Source: Saccharomycopsis malanga (taxonomy: Eukaryota > Ascomycota > Saccharomycetes > Ascoideales > Saccharomycopsidaceae). From it: a stretch of DNA of 64,000 bases. The notes beneath the pieces are model-generated. The model saw only the letters and a program-made list of their open reading frames with translations. It had not been told where the DNA came from and searched no databases. A program made the position numbers and the translations under genes. Of the stretch, positions 8,956 through 19,800 are shown one piece after another (within the stretch, counting starts at the first letter, position 1; each line of letters starts with the position of its first letter). Location: positions 2,604,501 to 2,668,500 of the forward strand of contig CP025324.1 of NCBI GenBank assembly GCA_004014935.1. Direction: 5' to 3'.

Positions 8956-9274
8956 TACAAGCTGTTATCCATATTATCTGTTCAAAATAGACCCATTAAA
9001 TTCAATCTTGTCAAGAATTTATAGGGTGAACAAATGAGTGAGTGTATGAGAGTAGTATTAAAAATGCTTGCTTGATTATTCTCTTCGCAAATGTCCACCT
9101 AAAACTAACCATTACAAGTCCTAAAACAATAACAATATCCAAATAACTCTTGCAAATATATTTTTCATAAAACCCGTAAAAAATTGTTCCTGCCTTATTG
9201 GTAAACTACTCAAAGTGGAAAAAAACGTCTATAAAAATGTATATTTGCCACTCTAAAGCAATCCACTCACCAAA

Positions 9275-10429
9275 TTACCGCCTCAGTTTACGGAAACTGC
9301 TTTTTGGTTTTGTTACCTTACTACTCTTTGCCTTGGCATTTATTTTCTTTTTCTCTTCTGCGGTCTTGGGCACCACTTTGAAAAAACTATCTAGACGGCC
9401 CTGAGTTCCACTCTTTGCTCCCTTGGCGAGCTTGGCGGCACCATTTTTTATTCTTTCCTCACTGAAGCCATATTTCTCACACATGTACTTCTTCAAACCC
9501 TCGACATCCGGCTGTTTCCATTTGAGCTCAATTTTCAGGCCGTCAAGCACTTCTGGGTTTAGAAACAACTCTCTTGCTTCCTTGTAGAGCCATCCTTCTG
9601 GTACTTCGTTTTTCGCATATTTTGTTGGGTTTTCTTTAAAATGCTCAAGTATTTTATCAATTGACTTGAATTCTTTTATCAATTTCAATGCATTCACCGG
9701 ACCAATGCCCTTAATAGACTCGCAATAATCACAACCCAACAAGATACACAAGTCAATGAAACTAGCAGTGTCCAACTCCAAGCCTTCTATGATCGTAGAG
9801 GTTTTCACTTCATCAACAGGAATCTTACGGGCCTCAGAATACGTCAAATGCCGAAGCAAGTATGGCGGACCATAGCATAGAGTATCCATATCTTCAGAAG
9901 CAGCAGCATACACTTTACCTGCCTTTGCAAGCTCAGCACATTGAGCCTCGGCTTCACAAGGAGCCTCTACGTAGGGAATTCCCATAAGTTTCAATAGCTC
10001 TTTCACCTCTTCATTTTGTTCACGAGTAGCCCGCACCGTTCTTCTTTGAAACCTGGAAATCTCCTCTACTGTACCAGTTTCCTTGATTGCTTCAATCTGA
10101 GCTTCTGCCTTGTTCTTCCGCTCAACACGCTTTGTCAACTCGTACGATTTGAGCTCTGGCGGCTTGCCATCAAACACATAAACTGGTTTAATACCGTTCT
10201 CCACCATTCGGATGGTTCTGTAGAAAAAACCTGATAAATGTGAGGTTGTATCACCGTTTTCATTCGTCAATTGAGATCCGTCAGATTGACGGACAGCAAT
10301 CAAATACTGATACAAACACATTGAAGCATCAATTGCCACTTTTCGTCCAAAAAATGTCTTCATCTCTGCCGATTTGATCGCACTGGGAACATTATCGGCA
10401 ATAAGCCTGTTCAACCCTTTAATACCCAT
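9275..10429 (-). CDS. RAD27: Flap endonuclease 1 (Rad27)
   Basis: This 384-residue protein is FEN1/Rad27, the structure-specific nuclease that removes 5' flaps in Okazaki-fragment maturation and long-patch base-excision repair. It begins [10 protein letters not shown], so Gly2 is in place as the active-site N-terminus. XPG-N metal ligands are in IDASMCLYQ and [15 protein letters not shown] ligands in [11 protein letters not shown] and [10 protein letters not shown]; the helix-hairpin-helix follows in [23 protein letters not shown]-binding PIP box, QGRLDSFF, lies near residue 345, followed by a basic tail. Length matches the family (about 380). An ACGCGA element about 134 bases upstream suggests G1/S control. 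No irregularities. Confidence 0.98.
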   Translation of the reverse strand: MGIKGLNRLIADNVPSAIKSAEMKTFFGRKVAIDASMCLYQYLIAVRQSDGSQLTNENGDTTSHLSGFFYRTIRMVENGIKPVYVFDGKPPELKSYELTKRVERKNKAEAQIEAIKETGTVEEISRFQRRTVRATREQNEEVKELLKLMGIPYVEAPCEAEAQCAELAKAGKVYAAASEDMDTLCYGPPYLLRHLTYSEARKIPVDEVKTSTIIEGLELDTASFIDLCILLGCDYCESIKGIGPVNALKLIKEFKSIDKILEHFKENPTKYAKNEVPEGWLYKEARELFLNPEVLDGLKIELKWKQPDVEGLKKYMCEKYGFSEERIKNGAAKLAKGAKSGTQGRLDSFFKVVPKTAEEKKKINAKAKSSKVTKPKSSFRKLRR

Positions 10430-10562
10430 GGCTTTTTATTGATTGTGTGATTATCCAATTAGTGCACCGATGAACCTCCAATCAAAGTTTGAAAAAACCT
10501 TTCAAATTATGTAAATAAAATTGAAAATTTTGGAAATTGAAAAATTTATCAAACTCATCAGT

Positions 10563-10568
10563 ACGCGA
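10563..10568 (-). promoter_or_regulatory. MCB/SCB-type box upstream of RAD27
   Basis: ACGCGA, reading on into CGCGAAA, fits the MCB (ACGCGT-like) and SCB (CGCGAAA) cell-cycle elements bound by MBF/SBF. It lies 134 bases before the RAD27 start; RAD27 is a known G1/S gene in yeast. One site only, so confidence is moderate. Confidence 0.5.
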
Positions 10569-10760
10569 AATTGCATTTTTCACTTTGGCGTGTCTTACTA
10601 AGTGATGCGTGCTAATCAGATTATGTAATATATATAAACTATTTCAGCATCAAGTGCTCGAGTGGTAGGTACTTTAAATACCTGATAAAATAGAGTGATT
10701 ACTTAGTATTATCTGAAATTTATTCTAATATATAGAAAATAAATAACAACTTTACATTCT

Positions 10761-10922
10761 TTATAATAACAACGTCTTATAATTCGAGCCCAATAGATAT
10801 TTTTATTTTATATCATATATTTCAAGCCGACCATTGGGAAAACGCCAATAATGTCCTGTTGTCATAATCAACTCACCCTTGAGTCTGCAAGTTTTTTTTT
10901 CTTCTTTGAGAGTACTAGCCAT
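10761..10922 (-). repeat. Dispersed SINE-like repeat, copy 3 (near full length)
   Basis: On the minus strand the head reads GATGGCTAGTACTCTCAAAG, an A-run, then GCAGACTCAAGGGTGAGTTG and ATTATGACAACAGGACATTA. Two copies of the 3' module follow in tandem: GGTCGGCTTGAAATATATGA and TATTGGGCTCGAATTATAAG, ending in TTGTTATTATAAAG. Length is about 162 bases, like the copy at 32.3 kb. The TATACGAAACTGATAT block is missing. Confidence 0.7.
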
Positions 10923-11069
10923 CAGACCCAATGGCTCATTCTCTAATCTATTCATATTACTTTATAATCTGAACCAACTCAAAAACTACAGTTTGGAAAA
11001 CGAAATTCTATGAATAACATGTATACATAACAAATATACAAACAAATTGTACATATGACATACCGTCAG

Positions 11070-12566
11070 TCAACCTTCAAGAAGGTTTTTCAAAACATGC
11101 TCATATTTCCCATTGGTAGCATTATTAGCCTTACGCAATCTCTTCTCGGCCTTCTTATACAACGACTCCTGCTTCTCGCTATTCAAATCATGAATGTTGC
11201 CCAATGAAATCTCGACCTCTGCAATGTTCACCCAGGACTGTGGTTCTTCTGGGTCTTCTGTTTTTTTGAGATATTTGATAGCCTTTTTGTAATTGTCAAT
11301 TGCGTTGTGCTGTAATGTTTTAATGACACCATCATCTTTTGGTTCTTCGCCTTCTCCTTCTTCTTCGTCGTCATCTTCATCACCGTACACTATATCAGTA
11401 TACTCTCTTCCAGACTCGTCGGCTTTTTTCAAGTATAATTGGCCCAATTTTTCACAAACTTGAAGATATATTATAGCCAAAGAATGTGTTTTGTGATCTT
11501 GAGCCTTTTTTTCAACGTCTAGTTTGTAGTGTTCCTTGTCCACTTGAACCAAATGTGTTTCAAAGTCTTCAAGGAATGCCACCAAACGATCGGAATATTC
11601 TGGCACTTTTTCTCTAGTAGAATATAATGGATGTTTCTTACTGAGTTCCACACTTGAAGAATCAAGTCCCTGTTCATTGTCACTGTCTATTTCATCCAAG
11701 TCATCATTGACCCCAAAGTTTTCAACCATATCAAGCAAATCGTCAAGAGTATCGAGAATCAAGTATTTTTGAAAATCAATAAAACTCTCTGATGCAGCAG
11801 CTTCCGCACTAGAAGCCTCAGAAGCAAGCTGCTTGGAGTTTTCGTAGATACTCAACACTTCCTCTACAAGCTTACGTATGTTCGGATACTGTTTCTTGTC
11901 AGATTCCAAGCTCATGGTGGATATGTACTGTAACGGGATTCTATTGGCTAACACTTGAGCTCTGGCCAAGGTTAATGTTGTGATATCATCTTCACCAGAA
12001 AACTTTTCCAACCCAGTATCAATTCTGTCTAAAGACTCAGTGAAAAACTGGGCCACTTTTTCTGCTTTGGCTGCATTCTGCTTGGCCTCTTCTTCCTCAT
12101 TGTACTCTTTATCTTCTTGTTCTTCATCTTCAAGAGTTTGGAAGTATGCCAATTCACCTAGAGCCAAACCATAGATAGCATACAACTGACCATTCAACTC
12201 AACCACTTCCTCGTCCACTTCTTCATTCTCCTTTTTAGATTTGGCAACATCGTTTTTCTGATTATGGTATTTTCTCAACAATCTATCACATTCATGAATT
12301 ATGCCATTCAAAACGAGTTGGTCGCTATTTTCATTCTTGTCCTGCTCATTCTTAACAATTTTTCTCTTGGCATAACTCATCCATAACTGCGCAAGCTCGT
12401 TAGAATTACCTGAAAATTTGATCATCAATTGATCACCTGCCGATGCAGTTTCAAGAACATTATTTTTATCGACTTGCTGTCCTACTGAATTACTTTCCTT
12501 TTCAACCTTTTTCTTTTTATTCTTCTTTTCATGGGATTTACCCAAACCTAACGGTCTCTTAGCCAT
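11070..12566 (-). CDS. ETT1: Enhancer of translation termination Ett1
   Basis: This 498-residue protein begins MAKRPLGLGKSHEKK, the hallmark start of Ett1, a nuclear protein needed for efficient translation termination that works with Tpa1. A conserved early block (LNGIIHECDRLLR, LYAIYGLALGELAYF) follows a basic leader of about 30 residues. The middle and C-terminal parts are helical and TPR-like (QSWVNIAEVEISLGNIHDLN), separated by very acidic runs (DEEQEDKEYNEEEE; EDDDEEEGEGEE). It is longer than the S. cerevisiae protein (about 412 residues), mostly through the acidic inserts. Its neighbour TMC1 is also its neighbour in S. cerevisiae, which supports the assignment. Confidence 0.95.
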   Translation of the reverse strand: MAKRPLGLGKSHEKKNKKKKVEKESNSVGQQVDKNNVLETASAGDQLMIKFSGNSNELAQLWMSYAKRKIVKNEQDKNENSDQLVLNGIIHECDRLLRKYHNQKNDVAKSKKENEEVDEEVVELNGQLYAIYGLALGELAYFQTLEDEEQEDKEYNEEEEAKQNAAKAEKVAQFFTESLDRIDTGLEKFSGEDDITTLTLARAQVLANRIPLQYISTMSLESDKKQYPNIRKLVEEVLSIYENSKQLASEASSAEAAASESFIDFQKYLILDTLDDLLDMVENFGVNDDLDEIDSDNEQGLDSSSVELSKKHPLYSTREKVPEYSDRLVAFLEDFETHLVQVDKEHYKLDVEKKAQDHKTHSLAIIYLQVCEKLGQLYLKKADESGREYTDIVYGDEDDDEEEGEGEEPKDDGVIKTLQHNAIDNYKKAIKYLKKTEDPEEPQSWVNIAEVEISLGNIHDLNSEKQESLYKKAEKRLRKANNATNGKYEHVLKNLLEG

Positions 12567-12789
12567 TTTTATTTTTTATCACAGAATTTAAAGTTGTCCG
12601 CTCTAACGTTATTTTTTCTTTCTCAAAATTACTGATTCAACAGTCTTTTGAATTGACTTCTAATTATTATATAAAACTTTTACATCATACGATGAGATGC
12701 CATTATTCGGTTATACAGTCTGAAAAATATTTGAAAAATATTTCATGCGTGGTCCTGCGCCCATCACATTGCTGTGCAGAGAAATGCAT

Positions 12790-12859
<70 letters not shown>

Positions 12860-13172
12860 TGAAAAAACCAGTTGGTTGGTTGCTCCACTATTAGTAACTA
12901 CAGAGGTGTAACGTAAACATATCCCGTTGCCATTAATCATTAAAACCACCAAAATATATAAAAATAGTAGAGAAAAAATTGTAAGAAAAAAAGGAAGACA
13001 AACAACAAACAAACAAACGCATGAATGCATGGGTATTGGAAAAATGGAGAGGGCTCGAGACTGTATTATAAAACGAACCGAGCCAGAAAGATAAAGGAAA
13101 CGGTTGGAATACAAAAAAGTAATTGGCAATGATGCAGTGTAAAATAAACTAATAATGTACAAGCAGCATGGC
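12567..13172. other. Intergenic region TMC1/ETT1 with a hexamer array
   Basis: ETT1 promoter and TMC1 3' region. A TGACGA hexamer array (12791-12858) is listed separately. A direct repeat, GAAAAATATTT twice, sits near 12722-12744, and CAAACAAACAAAC at 13005-13017. Nothing else recognised. Confidence 0.55.
12791..12858. repeat. (TGACGA)n hexamer microsatellite, about 11 units
   Basis: TGACGA repeats perfectly for about 68 bases in non-coding DNA, about 225 bases before the ETT1 start. The same hexamer, in register GATGAC, builds the Asp tract of the COG0523 gene at 28806-28868. On the minus strand it would read as Ser/Arg/His repeats, but no gene is supported there. Confidence 0.95.
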
Positions 13173-13907
13173 TTAGACCTTTTGGCTGATGGTTTGCTCC
13201 TGTTGTAATTTATTTGCGTTTCTATTGAATGCAATCTTCTTGATATTCAGAAGGCCTGAGCACAAATGGTTTTCCATAAGTCTGTGTTTGGAGCAGAAGT
13301 TGCCATTACAATCTTGGCAGTTTCCAATGATACGCAACGAAGCGCTATTGCAGTTGGCAAAGTTGCATTTCTTGCTATTCTTTGCCGACTTTTTCTTTTT
13401 TGTTATGGTGTGAGTAGATGCGCTAGCAATAGGAGACTTGGATCTCGTAGGAGTGGCGTTCTCTGCTTTGCTAAGCTCTTCTTTCAAGCTGTCCTCTGGC
13501 TTTGGTACCACATCTTGTTCGGTGGCGTTGTCCTCTGGTTTTGGCACCACAGGGGCCGTAGGCGCCAAATCTTTCTGCAAGACATTATCCTGAGGCACTT
13601 TGCTGCCAATTACAATTGTGTCATTGTCCAAAATGCCATAATTCGAAACGTTCTTGAGCAAATCTAACCGGATGCCCTTGAAATACAAGTTGTAAAAGTT
13701 CAAGTTTGACGACTTGAGAGACGCAGAGGCAACCACAGCAGTCATCTTCAAGTCGCTGATGGTCGAGTTGTCTGGAATAGTGACCTGATAGACTGGAAAA
13801 CACTGTGTTAGTAGAGTGGCAAATACCATAGAGATTAAACTTGCCCAGTGGCAAATCAGAAGACGCTACTTACATTCACCTGAGGTAGTCTTGACGGAAA
13901 CCTTCAT
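13173..13907 (-). CDS. TMC1: Ubiquitin-like/AN1 zinc-finger protein Tmc1, two exons
   Basis: Exon 1 is 13874-13907 (MKVSVKTTSGE plus one base) and exon 2 is 13173-13792; the 81-base intron has a GTAAGT donor, TACTAAC branch site and TTTTCCAG acceptor. Splicing gives 217 residues and the join reads SGEFYQVTIP. Residues 1-75 form a ubiquitin-like domain. The C-terminal AN1 finger has Cys and His in the order C-x4-C, C-x2-C, C-x2-H, H-x-C, ending near HLCSGLLNIKKIAF. Tmc1 in S. cerevisiae is a stress-induced proteasome-associated protein, kin of Cuz1. A Pro/Glu-rich linker joins the domains. The gene lies next to ETT1 as in S. cerevisiae. The splice model is from motifs and frame; the gene identity from domain order and synteny. 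Confidence 0.88.
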
Positions 13908-14316
13908 GTTGCAATGGTAGTATAGTGTTTTAAAAAGTTTTTAATATAAAATGAATATAAAGCTGTTGGTTATGATTAAATGTGTTCAACGCCACCGTAC
14001 GTAAAGAAAGGACCGCTGAAAGGAAAAATAAGGAAGATAGATGATACCGATGACGGACGCTAGCTCCTCCCTCCACTGGAGGATGACTGCTGAAATCTGT
14101 ATGATAAGCGTGAATATGCAGGTTACTGCGTGTGTCATCAGAGCACCGTTGGAAACTGGTGTCACATGTCGTGTGCATGTGGATTCTTATGCGTTTTTAT
14201 GCATGATGATGTCTGAATGGTGTGGCTTATACTTGGTGTTATAGATTGAACTACATTATTTTCCATTTTTCAGTAGAGATATTAAACATCAGGGCAGGCG
14301 GTATACATACAAAACA
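13908..14316. other. Divergent promoter region TMC1 / SEC23-like gene
   Basis: The genes on either side are transcribed away from this 409-base stretch. It contains CATGTGG/CACATG-type short motifs near 14160-14180 and a CTGCTGAAATC stretch, but no clear factor site. No gene recognised. Confidence 0.4.
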
Positions 14317-16749
14317 ATGGTGGAAGATGTTGGTGTGAGGTTCAATTGGAATGTGCTTCCATCTACTAGACTACAAGCCTATCAAGCAGGACAGATTGCC
14401 TGCAATCTCAATCTCCAGAAAAGTCTTGAATTGGAACTGCCAGCTGAGTCAAAGCATTTCTGGTGTATAAATCTTGGCTGTAAGGCCATTTTCAATAGTC
14501 TGTGTTGGATTAACAAGTCTGCAACTTTGTGGAAATGCTGTATTTGCCTGACAGTGAATGATTTTGGTCCTAATGTTGACTTAAACTTGGTCAATTCTAC
14601 GCAAAAGACTTCCCTTATAGGTTATCAGGGTGTAATTCCTCAAGATGTAAATACTTTTATCTGTCATTCAACACAGTTACATGTTTTTCTCGTAGATATC
14701 TGTACTGATGCGCAAGAACTCATGCTTTTAAAGGATTCTCTTATCGAAACAATTGATCTCTTGCCGGCAAATTCATTGGTTTCTATAGTGACGTTTTCAG
14801 ACACGGTCAACTTCCATAAGGTACATTTGAAAAACGCTTACGCCTTTGGAGAACATACCCGTGGTAGTTTAGAAGATGTTTTGTTTGGAAAGAATCATGT
14901 CAAGGGCCAAATTTTGAGTTATTGTTACAGAATTGAGTCGGATATGGAAATGTTAAAAAATTATATAACAGAATTGATTCCTTCGCTTAATGCAAATATA
15001 AAAGGACAGCGATCTGTTCGAATGACTGGAAAAGCTATTCAATTGACACTTGGATTTGTTCAGCTTTTCAAACAAGAGGCTGCCCTGTTTTTTCATGCCA
15101 AAAACAAAAACGCTGGACTTCTAGCGAATGTTGTAGTGTTTGTCTCGGGGCCATGCACACTAGGCCCTGGAAAAATCGTTAGTTTGTCAATGAAGACACC
15201 CTTAAGAAACCATAGTGTTGTTCAAAGCTTTTCTGAGCTGAACAGGTCCAACAAAGCAATAGATTTTTACACCAAATTGGCCTACGATACCATAAGGACG
15301 TTGACAGCAGGCCACGACAAAGAGACAAGTAGTTTGGTCAATATTGGTGTAAGAATTAGCATTTTCAGCGCAAGCCTTGATAATACAGGGCTATTTGAAA
15401 TGCAAAACTTGTGTCATTTGTCTGACGGAAAACTTGTACTTTCTGACGGATTTGGAACCAAAATATTTAGGCAAAACTTGCACATGCTTTACAAAAACAG
15501 TGAGCCATATACCGCAGGAACATTGGAGATCCTTACCAGTCCAGGACTCAAAATCAATGGCGCTGTAGGGCCATTGGTATCTGCCAATAACCATTCCAAG
15601 TATGCTTCTGACATGAAAATAGGTGAAGCCTTAACTAACGTTTGGATATTGGGATCTTTTGATGAATTCAGTAATTACACATTTTTTTTTGAACAGGAAG
15701 ACTTGTCTGTAAAGCCTCCAAAAGACTTGGAGTTCTATTGCGTCCAGTTTAAATTAAAGTATATGAAGAATGGGCTACTCAAGACACGTATAATAACTGT
15801 CAAAAAACCTTTAGGCTTCACACCGTCGGAGATTGTGCTGGGTTTCGACACAAAATGTTTTGTTATAACAATGCTACGTAAAATTGCATACGAAAGCATG
15901 TTGGAGTTGAAACCAAACATCTCAGTCCAGGTTATTGATGAGAAGCTCCGAGATTTGCTTGTGAGTTTTGGTAGAATTTTCATTGATGAATCACATCTAA
16001 AACAAAAACCAGAAGGATTTATTGAATTAGCAAAGTTTCATGATTATAACCTAAATTACAAGTTTAACACACTTCCCGAACTTTTCTATTTTGCTCGAAA
16101 ATCTTTCATTTTCAACAAGTTTAACATCACCCCTGATGAAACCAGCGTTTACAATCATTATCTCCTCAATAATGACATTTCATCCTCACTGTTGGCAATA
16201 AGGCCTGTGTTATACCAAATATACAAGCCACAGGACTCCTCGCAAAATGCATTGAGACAATTGCCGTTGCACAGCTCTATTTTATCAGACATTTCCAGCA
16301 GTGTCTTGATCCTTGACGATTATTTCCATGTCCTAATCCACTTTGGTAGTTCTATAGCTTATTATAGGGACTACTACAAGAAACATGTTGATTCTCTGGC
16401 AGATCTTGATTCAATTGATATGGAAAAAATAACTGCGTCCATAACTGAACTCAAAAGTAATGAAACAAACAGCCTTGATCCTGTAGCGCATGTGTTGAAA
16501 ACTGAAGATTTTGCTGCAATATTTCAGTTAATCAAATCTGCTAGAAAAAAAGTTTTAGATTTAATAAGCGATAGACAGCTCTTGCCAAGATATATTGAAA
16601 CCGATGAAAATAAATCACAAGCACGGTTTTTGTATTCAAGACTTGTGCCTATGGATGCTTCTAGCTACGATATTTACAGCGGTATTGGCCGTGAAACTCT
16701 CACTGACGAAATTGGTTTGAACGATTACTACAAAAACATTTTGCAATAG
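14317..16749 (+). CDS. NEL1: Divergent Sec23-like protein (Nel1 type)
   Basis: An 810-residue protein with the Sec23 layout but far from true Sec23. It opens VRFNWNVLPSTRLQAYQ, matching the Sec23 start VRFTWN-P-S. A zinc-finger block follows near residues 48-75 (LGCKAIFNSLCWIN, WKCCICLTVN), then the trunk vWA-like domain (HVFLVDICTDAQELMLLKDSL; VVFVSGPCTLGPGKIV), beta-barrel, helical part (EIVxGFD near 508) and gelsolin-like C-terminus (SSVLILDDYFHVLIHFG). True Sec23 is the Sar1 GAP of the COPII inner coat. Nel1 (YHR035W) is a divergent paralog that activates Sar1 but does not join COPII. Low conservation favours Nel1; whether a normal SEC23 exists elsewhere cannot be seen. It runs convergent with IRC20, 65 bases apart. 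CTG at codon 508 falls where relatives have Ala/Ser. Confidence 0.75.
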   Translation: MVEDVGVRFNWNVLPSTRLQAYQAGQIACNLNLQKSLELELPAESKHFWCINLGCKAIFNSLCWINKSATLWKCCICLTVNDFGPNVDLNLVNSTQKTSLIGYQGVIPQDVNTFICHSTQLHVFLVDICTDAQELMLLKDSLIETIDLLPANSLVSIVTFSDTVNFHKVHLKNAYAFGEHTRGSLEDVLFGKNHVKGQILSYCYRIESDMEMLKNYITELIPSLNANIKGQRSVRMTGKAIQLTLGFVQLFKQEAALFFHAKNKNAGLLANVVVFVSGPCTLGPGKIVSLSMKTPLRNHSVVQSFSELNRSNKAIDFYTKLAYDTIRTLTAGHDKETSSLVNIGVRISIFSASLDNTGLFEMQNLCHLSDGKLVLSDGFGTKIFRQNLHMLYKNSEPYTAGTLEILTSPGLKINGAVGPLVSANNHSKYASDMKIGEALTNVWILGSFDEFSNYTFFFEQEDLSVKPPKDLEFYCVQFKLKYMKNGLLKTRIITVKKPLGFTPSEIVLGFDTKCFVITMLRKIAYESMLELKPNISVQVIDEKLRDLLVSFGRIFIDESHLKQKPEGFIELAKFHDYNLNYKFNTLPELFYFARKSFIFNKFNITPDETSVYNHYLLNNDISSSLLAIRPVLYQIYKPQDSSQNALRQLPLHSSILSDISSSVLILDDYFHVLIHFGSSIAYYRDYYKKHVDSLADLDSIDMEKITASITELKSNETNSLDPVAHVLKTEDFAAIFQLIKSARKKVLDLISDRQLLPRYIETDENKSQARFLYSRLVPMDASSYDIYSGIGRETLTDEIGLNDYYKNILQ

Positions 16750-16814
16750 TAGTAGTGATAATGGAATAAATAATGTACATTTAATGAAAAAACAAAAAGA
16801 AGAAAAACCATTGC

Positions 16815-19800
16815 CTATTTATTAGGCAACTTTGTGCTGAAAAATGATTCCCATAACTCGTCAACCAGCACATGTTCTCCGCCAGATTTGTCCAACAACT
16901 TGTCCGTTTCGTTCATAAGATCAGCGCTGTCAACGGCTAACTGATTATCTTCTCTTTTAGCCTCGCTCATGCCTCCTACAAAGTTCATGAAATGGCTTGA
17001 CATTTCGTCTTCATTCTTTTGAATCTTTGAGAGTTGGTTAATACGTTTTTTGGTGGAAAGGTTAATGATCGATTCTTCAATACTGCCACTGATGCCTACC
17101 ATCCAAACCGTTGTTTTATGCTTCTGGCCAATCCTATGGATACGATTGATGGCCTGAAGTTCAATTGCGGTGTTGACTAGAGGCTCACATAGTATAACAT
17201 GAGTAGCATTCACCAACGTAAGGCCTGCTGCTTGTTGTTGGGCATTCAATAGGAAACACGTTATTGAGGAATCATATTTGAACTTGTTGATATCCTCTAC
17301 TAACATTTTTCTACTGTTCCCGCCAGTTGTGGTCTTTTTAGTCTTCCGATGATAATATCTTTCTTCGGCTGCACTCTTGGCACCAAGAAACTTGATTCCG
17401 TTTTCTTCCAAAGCCACAGCAATAATCCGTAGAAAATCTTCCCATTGGGAAAATATGACTATTTGCACTTCGGAATTGTTGTTTTTCAACCATTTTATGA
17501 TTTTCAAAATAGTGTTGATTTTCGCCCCAAACTTGTTTCTTGAAGCAAGTGCCGTTTCATTGATAGTGCTGAACTCTTTATCATTAACAGGCTTGTAAAA
17601 CAAAAATTTTTTGCCATCCTGTTTCAAAGAAATGTTTGGTTCCAACGCCTGGTCGCGGATCAAACCAATTTCCAAGTTTTGCTTGGTGTAAGTGAACTCA
17701 TATATAGACTTCTTGTTGATCTGAGATTTGCATATAGGGCAATTGTGATGACGTTTCATCCAGACTTCAAGACAATCCTTACAATAATGATGTCCACATT
17801 CGGTGAGAACCCCTACTATTATTGCGGACTGGCAAATAACACAGATTTTCTCCTTTTGGACAGCCTTGCTATCTTCCTGGTCTTGTAAAGAGCTGAGATA
17901 AAGGCATCTGCTTTGTAGTTGGGAAACACGCAACTGAATTTCCTCTATTCTTCTTTTTATCACATGGTGCTCCACCTTTTGCAACTGTGCCCTTTTCTCC
18001 TCCAACAGAAGCTTAGAAAAATCTTTTCCCACGAAAGAATACTTGGTGAAATCAGTCGACTGGACCGTATCGGAGATGGCTTGCAATTGTTTAAAATAGA
18101 CTGTTCTGCAATTGTATAACGCATTCAACATATGTAATCCTTTCTTATTGAGTGTATTAAGAGCCTTAGATTCGCTATTGAAGAGTTTCTGTAGAGTGTG
18201 AATAGAGTGTTGGATGGCGTCTATTTCTACAGTCAATAGTGTTCTGGTGCCAATATCTCGTTCTAACAGTTTCGCCTCTACACTTAGAGTCTTTAAACAA
18301 TATTCATTAGTGGCGCCTTCTTGGCATATTGTAGGTCTGATTTCCTCCACCTCTGTTTTGAGATGTTCCTTGAATAACTCCAACTCTTCGTTGATTTCCT
18401 CTTCTTTGTCGGCTTCATCAAATGTTTTTTGATCAAAACTCACTGTTTCAATCGTAAAATTACCAATAAGGTTACTGAATCCTTTGATCAGTGTGCTACG
18501 AAACTTCAACGCAACCTCAAGAGCAGTCAAGTAATACACTGCTTTCTCCTGACCTATAATACTATTGCCATATTCTTCTCCCTCATCATCTGTCTTGGCC
18601 AACAAAGGAGTAAACAAAATGGTTGCCAATTCTGCTAGCCACTTGTTTAGCTTTACGGCTTGCAAGTTTAATTCATCAACAACCTTGAACAATTTGTAAT
18701 AAAAAACTTTCAAGTCTGTGTTGCTGACTTTTTTCAATTGCCGAGGAGCAATGTCTTTGACGTGGATCTTGTCAACTTTGAGATTGCCTCGTTGAGAAGA
18801 ATACGTAGTCATTGTGGCAATAGCACGGTTAGCATACCCTGAGAGCATTTTATCTCTTAAATCTTCGGCTTGTTTATAATAGTGGTTTTCTAACACTTTG
18901 TTTTTCAAGTATCTACGCAACTCGTCGTCCTTGAGCAATGTATCATAAGCATCACTGTTAGTCTCTACATCCAACTCTTCGCTTGCTTTTATTGAGGAGT
19001 CCACTTTTTTGGCCAAATCCTTTTCATCGACATTTGGTTTGCATTGCTCAGAAATCTGGAAATGTGCATTTGCTATGAAAAAGTAATATTTATGCAATGT
19101 TTCCAACCACCCTCTCAATCTGACTCTTTTACTGGCTTTAGTATCACCTCCCTCATCTTCCTCCTCGCTGTCGCTCTCATTATCAATCTCTTCAATTTTA
19201 CTTTTACTGTCAGCCTGGATCTCTTCCTCAAAATACTTGATTTTCAGCTTCACAAACCCCACATCTTCTTGCAAGACAGCTTTGAATTCATATGGCTGCT
19301 TGAGAAACTCCCGTATTTCACCATATTCCACTCGAAGCGAAATACGTTCCTTTTCGAAATCATTGATCTTCGCCTTGGCTTCAGCTAATAATCGCTTCAA
19401 AATATCGTTCATAGAAACCGAGGCTCCAGCATATCTGAAAATCTTTTTACTGGCTAGATCTATATGACAACAGATCTTCCTCAATACCGTTAAATACTTT
19501 CGCATAAGCTGCGGATTAGGAGTCCAGTCATCAACGATTGGCTCGCCTTGCCAATTGAGACCGGCTTCGCTCAAAAAATCTTTGAATATTGCTAAGTAAT
19601 TATCCTGTTCGACAGCAGAGAACGTAGATGTTATAAGAACCCTACTCTGCTGTGGCAAGCGGATATCATTTTTGACCATGATCTTGTCATGTCTAATGGC
19701 CAAGTTTACGATAAGCTTCATGAAATCAAGGCAAGGCGCCTTTTCGTTTAACAACCTGTTCCACAAAACCTTCAGTGACGAATAGTCAAACGGAGAAATC

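Larger units (their letters stand above)
8160..9274. other. Intergenic region RAD27/kinase, repeat-rich
   Basis: About 1.1 kb between the RAD27 3' end and the kinase start. It holds a CACGTG box near 8340-8345 (about 180 bases upstream of the kinase start), a perfect 9-bp minisatellite, and the body and head of a dispersed SINE-like repeat, all listed separately. The part from about 8960 to 9274 is AT-rich with no feature seen. Confidence 0.6.
10430..11069. other. Intergenic region ETT1/RAD27
   Basis: RAD27 promoter and ETT1 3' region. It contains the MCB-type box and an almost full-length SINE-like repeat (10761-10922), listed separately. The remaining sequence is AT-rich without other features. 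Confidence 0.55.

Noticed and set aside
12703-13234. Minus-strand frames with Ser, Arg or His runs across the TGACGA array
   Set aside because: They depend on the hexamer repeat and have no domain or promoter support.
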